A stretch of 31,190 bases of DNA from Gemmatimonadales bacterium. Lineage in GTDB: Bacteria; Gemmatimonadota; Gemmatimonadetes; Gemmatimonadales; GWC2-71-9. The notes under the pieces were generated by a model. That model was given only the letters and a program-made list of their open reading frames with translations. It had not been told where the DNA came from and did not search any database. The position numbers were made by a program, and so were the translations under genes. Shown piece after piece: positions 7,167 to 14,637 of the stretch. Numbering within the stretch: the first letter of the stretch is position 1; every line of letters begins with the position of its first letter. The stretch lies in NCBI GenBank assembly GCA_025924275.1, contig JAICEH010000001.1, positions 1-31,190 on the forward strand, read 5' to 3'.

Positions 7167-8414
7167 ATGGCATCGGCTCCCCGGCGCGTCCTGGTCACCG
7201 GCATCGGCGCCGTCACCCCCATCGGCACCGGGGTGGACGGGCTCTGGGCCGGGCTCCGCGCCGGCCGCTCCGCCGTCCGGCCCATCACCCGGTTCGACCC
7301 CGCCCCGTTCCGCTCGCGGATCGCGGCCGAGATTCCCGACTTCCGGCCCCGCGACTTCATGGGGGAGAAGGACGCGCGCCGCCTCGACCGGTTCTCCCAG
7401 CTGAGCCTCGCGGGCGCCCGGCTCGCCTTCGAGGACGCGCGGCTCGAACCGGCGCGCGAGGACCGGGAGCGCGTCGGCGTGATGATGGGGACCGCGCTCG
7501 GGGGCGTGGCGATGGCCGAGGCGCAGCACACCGCCTACCTCGCCGAGGGGCTCCGCGCGGTGGAGCCCTCGCTCGCCTTCACCGTCTTCGCCGGGGCGGC
7601 GAGCTGCTCGATCGCGGTGGCGTTCGGCTGCCAGGGGCCCAACTCCACCAACGGGATGAGCTGCGCCTCGGGCGCGATCGCCGTGGGCGAGGGCTTCCGC
7701 GCCATCCGGGACGGCCACGCCGACGTGATGCTCGCCGGCGGCGTCGAGGCCCCGCTGGCGCCGCTCAGCTTCGGGGCCTTCGCCATCATCCGCGCGATGT
7801 CCACCCGGAACGACGACCCCGCGGCGGCCTGCCGGCCGTTCGACGCCGGGCGCGACGGCTTCGTGATGGGCGAGGGGGTGGCGGCCCTGGTGCTGGAGGA
7901 GCGCGGCCGCGCGCTCGCCCGCGGCGCACCGGTCTACGCCGAGGTGCTGGGCTACGGCCTCACCAACGACGCGCACCACATGACCGCACCCCGGCCCGAC
8001 GGCTCCCAGGCGGCCCGCGCGGTGCGGCTGGCGCTCCGGGACGCCGCCGTGGCGCCCGGCGAGGTGGGGTACGTGAACGCGCACGGCTCCTCCACCCCCC
8101 TCAACGACTCCACCGAGAACCTCGCCATCCGGACCGTCTTCGGCGGCCACGCCGACCGCCTTCTCCTGAGCGGCACCAAGGGCTGGTACGGCCACGCCCT
8201 CGGCGCCAGCGGAGCGATCGAGGCGGCCATCTGCGCCCTCGCGAGCGCCCGCGACTGGGTCCCGCCCACCCTCAACCTGGCCGAGCGGGACCCGGCCTGC
8301 GACCTCCCCTGGCTCACGGGCGACGGGCACGCGGAAGCGCCCGAAGTCCTGGTCAGCAACTCGTTCGGGTTCGGCGGGGTGAACGCGGCCCTGGTGCTCC
8401 GCCGCGCGTCGTGA
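7167..8414 (+). CDS. Beta-ketoacyl-ACP synthase II (FabF/KAS-like)
   Basis: 415 residues, full length for KAS II. It condenses malonyl-ACP with an acyl chain. The catalytic set is visible: nucleophile C166 (MSCASGAIAVGEG), H306 (NAHGSSTPLND), K338 (SGTKGWYGH) and H343. The N-terminal VLVTGIGAVTPIG and C-terminal NSFGFGGVNAALVL segments are also characteristic. The active-site loop reads S-C-A-S-G rather than the T-A-C-A-T/A-G of housekeeping FabF. Because the cysteine is present, it is not a chain-length factor. No acyl carrier protein, ketoreductase or FabD lies nearby, so it may be a specialised ketosynthase serving the upstream enzymes rather than the primary FabF. Confidence 0.9.
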   Translation: MASAPRRVLVTGIGAVTPIGTGVDGLWAGLRAGRSAVRPITRFDPAPFRSRIAAEIPDFRPRDFMGEKDARRLDRFSQLSLAGARLAFEDARLEPAREDRERVGVMMGTALGGVAMAEAQHTAYLAEGLRAVEPSLAFTVFAGAASCSIAVAFGCQGPNSTNGMSCASGAIAVGEGFRAIRDGHADVMLAGGVEAPLAPLSFGAFAIIRAMSTRNDDPAAACRPFDAGRDGFVMGEGVAALVLEERGRALARGAPVYAEVLGYGLTNDAHHMTAPRPDGSQAARAVRLALRDAAVAPGEVGYVNAHGSSTPLNDSTENLAIRTVFGGHADRLLLSGTKGWYGHALGASGAIEAAICALASARDWVPPTLNLAERDPACDLPWLTGDGHAEAPEVLVSNSFGFGGVNAALVLRRAS

Positions 8415-8418
8415 CCCG

Positions 8419-8448
8419 CTTGCGCCGGGGTGACGCGGCTTCCTAGAT
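8419..8448 (+). promoter_or_regulatory. Candidate sigma-70-type promoter for the aquaporin gene
   Basis: TTGCGC (8419-8424), an 18-base spacer and TAGATT (8443-8448) lie 45 bases before the aquaporin ATG, in the gap after the ketosynthase. The TAGATT is one of few AT-rich hexamers in the area. Confidence 0.45.
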
Positions 8449-8493
8449 TCGCGCCCGGCACCCAGCACCTCCTCCTTCCATCGGGACCTGCCC

Positions 8494-9177
8494 ATGCCTA
8501 CGCTCGTCCAGCGCCTCGCCGCCGAGGCGGTCGGGACCTTCGCCTTCGTGCTGATCGGCGCGGGGGTCGTCGTGACCACGGCATTCCCCGGCGCGGGATT
8601 CGGCCTGATCGGCATCGCCCTGGCGCACGCGCTCGCGCTCTCGGTGATGGTGACGGCCACCATGCGGATCTCCGGCGGCCACCTGAATCCCGCGGTCACC
8701 GCCGGCCTGCTGGCAGGCCGGCGGATCGCCCCGCGCGACGCGGCGCTCTACGTGGCCGCCCAGCTGGCCGGCGCGGTGGCGGCGGGCTTCCTGGTGAAGG
8801 CGCTCCTCCCCGGCGGGGCGGCGAGCGTGGTCGGGTACGGCGTGCCGGTCATCAACGGGCAGATCACCCTGGGGAAGGCCATCGCCATCGAGGCGGTGCT
8901 CACCTTCCTGCTGGTGACCGCGGTGTACGGCACGGCGGTCGCGAAGAACGCCCCCGCCGTCGGCGGCTTCGGCATCGGCCTCACCCTCTTCTTCACCATC
9001 CTGGTCGGCGGCCCGCTCACCGGCGCCGCGCTCAACCCGGCCCGCGCCTTCGGCCCCGCCGTCGTCGCCAACGCCTGGACCGGCCACGCGGCGTGGTGGA
9101 TCGGCCCCGTCCTCGGGGGCCTGGTGGCCGGGCTGCTGTGGGATCGGGTGCTGCTCAAGGGGGAGCGGGAGGCATAG
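8494..9177 (+). CDS. MIP family channel, aquaporin Z-like
   Basis: 227-residue inner-membrane channel with six hydrophobic segments. It has both family NPA loops: S-G-G-H-L-N-P-A-V-T (near residues 55-64) and T-G-A-A-L-N-P-A-R-A-F-G-P-A (near 171-184). The arginine after the second NPA is the selectivity-filter arginine. The A-R-A-F-G-P-A ending and short length favour a water channel of the AqpZ group over a glycerol facilitator, which usually has D after the second NPAR. It is transcribed alone and converges on the ccm operon, separated by a repeat hairpin enclosing a terminator. Confidence 0.93.
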   Translation: MPTLVQRLAAEAVGTFAFVLIGAGVVVTTAFPGAGFGLIGIALAHALALSVMVTATMRISGGHLNPAVTAGLLAGRRIAPRDAALYVAAQLAGAVAAGFLVKALLPGGAASVVGYGVPVINGQITLGKAIAIEAVLTFLLVTAVYGTAVAKNAPAVGGFGIGLTLFFTILVGGPLTGAALNPARAFGPAVVANAWTGHAAWWIGPVLGGLVAGLLWDRVLLKGEREA

Positions 9178-9189
9178 GGGGGCGCTCGT

Positions 9190-9320
9190 CGCTGATCGCT
9201 GTTCGCTGTTCGCTGGGCGGTGAACGAGAGAACGGCCTTCCCGGATGGGAGGGCCGTTCTTTCATCGAGCGATCAACGAACAGCGAACAGCGAACAGCGA
9301 ATGGCGAACAGCGATCAGCG
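9190..9320. repeat. Heptamer tandem-repeat hairpin C
   Basis: The right arm carries six heptamers of the GAACAGC family (9278-9319; variants GAATGGC and GATCAGC). The left arm (9190-9214) holds the complementary GCTGTTC repeats. The outermost 17 bases of each arm (9190-9206 and 9304-9320) are perfectly complementary. The space between the arms contains a separate terminator-like hairpin at 9229-9260. The right arm also encodes the last two codons and stop of the CcmD reading frame. Confidence 0.88.
9229..9260. terminator. Probable bidirectional terminator between aquaporin and ccmD
   Basis: AGAACGGCC (9229-9237) pairs perfectly with GGCCGTTCT (9252-9260). A further TCCC/GGGA pairing sits within the loop. 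On the plus strand it is followed by a short TTC run; on the minus strand TCTC follows. It lies between two convergent transcription units and inside the arms of repeat C. Confidence 0.65.
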
Positions 9321-9419
9321 ACTCCTCACCCACAGGCTCACCGCATACCCCAGCAGGATCACCGCCGTCACCACGTACGCCGCCACCATGTAGGGGGCGT
9401 TCTGCGGCATCTCAGGCAT
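9315..9419 (-). CDS. ccmD: CcmD-like heme exporter small subunit
   Basis: 34 residues starting MPEMPQNAPYMVAAYVV, with one membrane segment (about residues 11-30) followed by WVRSR. CcmD proteins are short, single-span and positively charged at the C-terminal end. They hold the CcmC/CcmE heme-handling complex together and are encoded directly after ccmC. This frame begins at the ATG at 9419, overlapping the ccmC stop by eight bases; a second ATG at 9410 would give 31 residues. The last codons lie in the arm of repeat C. The sequence alone is too short for certain homology, but position, length and topology agree. Confidence 0.78.
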   Translation of the reverse strand: MPEMPQNAPYMVAAYVVTAVILLGYAVSLWVRSR

Positions 9420-10110
9420 CGTCGGCCTCCCGGAGAAGGGCCGCGCGGCGGAGGCCGATCCCGTAGCGCAGGGTCACGAAGCCGAGGTAGAGGACGGTGT
9501 AGGTGCCCATCGAGACCAGCAGGGTGCGGAGCATCGCCGGCGGCAGCGAGGGTCGGCTCGGCTTGAGCAGGATCGGCTGCGGGTGGAGGGTCCGGAAGAG
9601 GTAGACGCTCAGGTGGATGAACGGCACCAGCACCAGGGCCATGATACCGAGGACCGCGCTGAACCGCGCCCGCTCCACCGGGTCGCGCACCGCCGCCCGG
9701 AGCGTGAGGTAGCCGAGGAACAGCAGGAAGAGGAAGAGCGTGAGCGTGAGCCGCGCGTCCCAGGTCCACCAGGTGCCCCAGATCGGCTTCCCCCAGATCG
9801 GCCCGGTCGTGAGCATCACCGCGGAGAACGCGAGTCCCACCTCCGCGCTCGCTTCCGCGAAGAGGTCGAGCCGCGGGTCGTGCAGCCAGAGGTAGAGGAG
9901 GCTGGCGATCCCCACCAGCACGAACGCGATGAGCGCCCCCCACGCCGCCGGCGCGTGGACGTAGAAGATCTTCTGCGCCAGGCCCTGGCGTGCCTCGACC
10001 GGGGTGTGGGCCAGCGCGAGCAGGTACACCACCGCCATCCCGAGGAGGCCGAGGACGGTGAGCAGGCGGCCGGCCCGGATGATCGGGCCGGCGGCGGGCA
10101 GCGGGGTCAT
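9412..10110 (-). CDS. ccmC: Cytochrome c maturation protein CcmC (heme handling)
   Basis: 232-residue inner-membrane protein with six hydrophobic segments. It has the tryptophan-rich periplasmic heme-binding loop W-G-x-x-W-x-W-D-A-R-L-T (WGTWWTWDARLT, about residues 110-125) and flanking histidines (V-H-A-P-A-A-W near 53; I-H-L-S near 166). CcmC presents heme to CcmE in System I cytochrome c biogenesis. I chose the ATG at 10110, which overlaps the ccmB stop as ATGA. An upstream ATG at 10143 lies within ccmB. It is followed by ccmD. No ccmE, ccmF or ccmH is visible in the window. Confidence 0.93.
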   Translation of the reverse strand: MTPLPAAGPIIRAGRLLTVLGLLGMAVVYLLALAHTPVEARQGLAQKIFYVHAPAAWGALIAFVLVGIASLLYLWLHDPRLDLFAEASAEVGLAFSAVMLTTGPIWGKPIWGTWWTWDARLTLTLFLFLLFLGYLTLRAAVRDPVERARFSAVLGIMALVLVPFIHLSVYLFRTLHPQPILLKPSRPSLPPAMLRTLLVSMGTYTVLYLGFVTLRYGIGLRRAALLREADDA

Positions 10111-10787
10111 TCGTCCACCACGGCGGAGAAAGCCAGCGTGCACAGCGTGACGAACACCACGTCGTAGGTCCCGAGGAGCCTAAGCCACCCCAGGACCTCG
10201 GTCAACGGACGGCCGCCCAGCAGCCGGGCCGTCACCTGCACCGCGCCGATCAGGGGCGGCACCATGAAGGGCAGGATCAGCACCGGGAGCATCAGCTCGG
10301 CGAACCGGGTGCGCACCACCATCGCGCTCAGGATGGTGCCCACCGCCACGAAGCCGATGGTCGCGAGCACCAGCGTCAGCACCACCCCGGGCAGCGCCGG
10401 GCCGAGCGGGACGTTGAAGAAGAGCACGAAGAGCGGGAGGGTGAGGGCTTCCACCAGGCCCACGAACGCGAGGTTGGCGAGGAACTTCCCCCAGTAGATC
10501 GCCCCCCGCGGCACCGGCGCCAGCAGCAGCGCGTCGATGGCCCCCTGCTCCTTCTCGATGATGAACGCCCGGTTCATCGCGACCACCGCCCCGAACGCCA
10601 CCGTGATCCAGAGCGCGCTGGGCGCGAGGTCGGTGGTGGAGATGAGCGACTGGTCCCGCGAGAAGTTGAACACCAGCAGGGTGAGCACCGCGAACACGAA
10701 CGCGGAGAGGAGTCCCGTCCGGGTCCGGAACTCGAGCCGGAGGTCCTTGCCGGCGATCGCGAGCGCGGAGCGGACCGCCTCAGGCAT
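10107..10787 (-). CDS. ccmB: Heme exporter protein CcmB
   Basis: 226-residue ABC-2-type membrane subunit with about six spans. The N-terminal cytoplasmic stretch (IAGKDLRLEFRTRTGLLSAFVFAVLTLLVFNFS) and the E-K-E-Q-G-A-I-D-A-L-L-L-A-P motif near residue 80 are characteristic of CcmB. With CcmA it forms the ATPase that releases holo-CcmE from CcmC. The start overlaps the ccmA stop by eight bases and the stop overlaps ccmC as ATGA. Confidence 0.93.
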   Translation of the reverse strand: MPEAVRSALAIAGKDLRLEFRTRTGLLSAFVFAVLTLLVFNFSRDQSLISTTDLAPSALWITVAFGAVVAMNRAFIIEKEQGAIDALLLAPVPRGAIYWGKFLANLAFVGLVEALTLPLFVLFFNVPLGPALPGVVLTLVLATIGFVAVGTILSAMVVRTRFAELMLPVLILPFMVPPLIGAVQVTARLLGGRPLTEVLGWLRLLGTYDVVFVTLCTLAFSAVVDE

Positions 10788-11490
10788 CCACCAGCTCCTG
10801 GTAGCCGGCGAGGAACTCCTCGAGCGAGGCCGGCCGGGGGCCGAGCTGCGCCCACTGCCCCCGGGCCAGCACCCCCACGTGCGTGGCGAAGCCCCAGGCC
10901 TCGGCGAGGTGGTGCGTGACGATCACCAGCCCGCGGCCGGCGGCGCGCTGGGCGGCGAGGAACCCGCGGAGCCGGGCCGCCGAGGGCACGTCGAGGCCGG
11001 TGAAGGGCTCGTCCAGGAGGAGGATGTCCGGCTCGTGCAGCAGCGCCCGCGCGATGGCCACCCGCTGCAGCATCCCGCGCGAGAGCTGCCGCACCGGGTC
11101 GTCGGCCCGGGCCGCGAGCCCGGCCTCCTCCAGCGCCCGGGACGCCCGGGCCGCGAGGTCGCCCAGTCCGTACAGCCGGCCGGTGAAGTGCAGGTTCTCG
11201 CGCGCGGTGAGGTCGTCGTACAGGAAGGACTGGTGGGAGAGCAGGCCCACCCGGCGGCGCGCCGCGGGGTCGCGGGGCGTGCGCCCGTCGGCCAGCCGGA
11301 CCTCCCCCGTCGTGGGCCGCATCAGCCCCGCGAGGATCCGGAGGAGCGTCGTCTTCCCCGCGCCGTTCGGCCCCGCCACTGCCACCGCCTCCCCCGGGCC
11401 GAGCCGCAGGTCCACGCCGCGCAGCGCCCGCTGGGCGCCGAAGGCGCGGGTGATGCCGCGGGCCTCGAGCAGCGGGGCCTCAGGCGGCAT
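10780..11490 (-). CDS. ccmA: Heme exporter ATP-binding protein CcmA
   Basis: 236-residue ABC ATPase. Walker A GPNGAGKT is at residues 40-47, the signature L-S-R-G-M-L-Q-R-V-A-I-A-R-A near 135, Walker B I-L-L-L-D-E-P-F-T-G-L-D near 157, and the switch histidine in V-T-H-H-L near 191. Family identity rests on these motifs together with the neighbouring ccmB, ccmC and ccmD. It starts at the ATG at 11490, overlapping the response-regulator stop by 11 bases, so the regulator is the first gene of the ccm transcription unit or shares it. Confidence 0.92.
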   Translation of the reverse strand: MPPEAPLLEARGITRAFGAQRALRGVDLRLGPGEAVAVAGPNGAGKTTLLRILAGLMRPTTGEVRLADGRTPRDPAARRRVGLLSHQSFLYDDLTARENLHFTGRLYGLGDLAARASRALEEAGLAARADDPVRQLSRGMLQRVAIARALLHEPDILLLDEPFTGLDVPSAARLRGFLAAQRAAGRGLVIVTHHLAEAWGFATHVGVLARGQWAQLGPRPASLEEFLAGYQELVDA

Positions 11491-11839
11491 CGATGCGCGC
11501 GGCCAGGTCGTCGAGGTCGAACGGCTTGAGGAGGTAGCCCACGTAGGGCAGGCCGAGCACCGCGAGCTGGGGCTCGATGCTGGCGTAGGCGGTGGTCACG
11601 ATCACCGGAAGCCCCGGCCGGCGCGCCACGATCTGCCGGAGCAGGGCCACGCCGTCGGTGTCCGGGAGGCGCATGTCCAGCACCAGCACGTCGGGCCGCT
11701 GCGCCTCGAGCTGCGCCAGGCCCTCCCCCCCGGTGGCGGCGAACGCCATCCGGTAGCGCCCCGCGAAGTAGCGCTCGTAGCTGATGCGGAGCGCCGGCTC
11801 GTCCTCGACGAAGAGGACCCGGCGGGCGGGGTCGGGCAT
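11480..11839 (-). CDS. Single-domain response regulator (receiver only)
   Basis: 119 residues, only a CheY-like receiver. The acidic pocket is E12/D13, the phospho-acceptor D55 (LVLDMRLPDTDG), the switch threonine T82 or T83 (VIVTTAYA) and K105 (LLKPFD). There is no output domain, so it acts by protein contact or in a phosphorelay. It overlaps ccmA by 11 bases, an unusual fusion of signalling to a cytochrome maturation operon. A TATGCT lies just upstream (11848-11853, minus), close enough that a transcript might start almost at the ATG at 11839. The cognate kinase is not in the window. Confidence 0.9.
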   Translation of the reverse strand: MPDPARRVLFVEDEPALRISYERYFAGRYRMAFAATGGEGLAQLEAQRPDVLVLDMRLPDTDGVALLRQIVARRPGLPVIVTTAYASIEPQLAVLGLPYVGYLLKPFDLDDLAARIDAA

Positions 11840-11882
11840 GGGGGAAGCATACCGCCGCCCCGGCCCGGGCGCACGCCCGCGT

Positions 11883-12188
11883 TCAGCCCTCGAACTCGAA
11901 CAGGTCGTCCAGCTTCGTCAGCACCAGGAGGAAGCGCAGCTCCTCGCTGGTCGCCCGGAGCGCCACCCGCAGGCGCCGCTCCGCGGCGCGGCGCTGCACC
12001 AGCATCAGGGCGCCCAGGCCGGCGGAGTCCACGTGCCGGGTGCGGGCGAGGTTGATCACCAGGCGGCCGCTGCCCTCGGGCAGCGTGTCGAGCAGGTCGA
12101 GTCCGGCCTGGCGGAACGTGGCGCGCGTCTCGAGCCCGAGGCTCGGGGGCGCCTGGAGCTCGCGCTCCGTAAGTTGGGTGGTGACCAT
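11883..12188 (-). CDS. STAS domain protein (anti-sigma factor antagonist-like)
   Basis: 101 residues with the SpoIIAA/RsbV-type core: L-V-I-N-L-A-R-T-R-H-V-D-S-A-G-L-G-A-L (residues 43-61). S55 is at the position phosphorylated by anti-sigma kinases in SpoIIAA and RsbV. The start is the ATG at 12188; the longer frame from 12293 adds sequence unlike the domain. It lies 43 bases upstream of the response regulator on the same strand, so the two could be one signalling unit. It could also be a component of a stressosome or lipid-trafficking system. No anti-sigma kinase is adjacent. Confidence 0.87.
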   Translation of the reverse strand: MVTTQLTERELQAPPSLGLETRATFRQAGLDLLDTLPEGSGRLVINLARTRHVDSAGLGALMLVQRRAAERRLRVALRATSEELRFLLVLTKLDDLFEFEG

Positions 12189-12544
12189 CGCATCCTCCGC
12201 TGTGGTCACCCGACAAGACAAGAGCGCAGCGCTTCGCCACGCCCTGCCGGTCGAAGTCGCCGCGCTCGTCGCGCGCTCTTCCACCTTCGGCACCGAGCTA
12301 TCTCATCGCCGGCTGAGCCGGTCGCTGAGACCTCTAGTTTTGCGGCCCCGGGTCGCCCCGGGTGTGCTCTTATCGGGCGGTCGGTTCAGTTGTCGTGGAG
12401 GCCCCTCTTGGCCTCCGCCTGCCGGAGAAGCGAGAGCGGTGCCAGCGCCGGGAGGTGGGCCCGGCGCAACGACTTCCGGGACTGCCGCGACACCGTCCCG
12501 AGCCCCGGGACGCACTGCGGAACGCCGGGAGGGGGGCGGAAAAC
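12189..12544. other. Long divergent intergenic region with several GC-rich hairpins
   Basis: No gene is supported between the divergent STAS and acetyl-CoA synthetase genes. Visible inverted repeats include CCGGC-TGA-GCCGG (12309-12321), CCCGGG-TCGC-CCCGGG (12347-12362), a GGAGGC/GCCTCC pair near 12399-12418 and a GTCCCG/CGGGAC pair near 12498-12514. One locally less GC-rich patch (CTCTAGTTTTG, about 12332-12342) could be a promoter element. The region could hold leader structure, operators or a small RNA. I do not recognise a known RNA family. Confidence 0.45.
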
Positions 12545-12674
12545 GGGGAGCGGGGAGCAGGGAGCGGGGAGCGGGTCGGCGGTCGACGGCGTTGGCGCGC
12601 CATCCGGTTCCGAGGTAGTCTAGGGGAAGTTGATTGGAGCACACCCGCTCCCCGCTCCCCGTTCCCCGCTCCCC
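12545..12674. repeat. Heptamer tandem-repeat hairpin D
   Basis: Four GGGGAGC-type units (12545-12572; the third begins AGGG) face four complementary GCTCCCC-type units (12647-12674; the third reads GTTCCCC). The arms are separated by about 74 bases, which contain a candidate promoter. The right arm ends three bases before the ATG of the acetyl-CoA synthetase gene, so the start would sit against a long stem in the transcript. Confidence 0.9.
12592..12621 (+). promoter_or_regulatory. Candidate promoter within repeat D
   Basis: TTGGCG (12592-12597), an 18-base spacer and TAGTCT (12616-12621) fit a weak sigma-70-type promoter directed at the acetyl-CoA synthetase gene. It lies in the unrepeated centre of hairpin D, so the predicted transcript would carry only the right arm in its leader. 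Confidence 0.33.
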
Positions 12675-12677
12675 GCC

Positions 12678-14630
<1,953 letters not shown>

Positions 14631-14637
14631 GTCGCGG

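Noticed and set aside
9190..9320. Insertion-sequence remnant with terminal inverted repeats
   Set aside because: The arms are tandem heptamers, there is no transposase fragment between them and no target duplication was seen.
12300..12540. Possible 6S, SRP, RNase P or tmRNA gene
   Set aside because: None of the conserved core sequences of these RNAs could be found; only generic GC-rich hairpins are present.
12630..12677. Upstream ATG extending acetyl-CoA synthetase by 16 residues
   Set aside because: The added residues are the translated heptamer repeats; known Acs proteins start near the chosen ATG.
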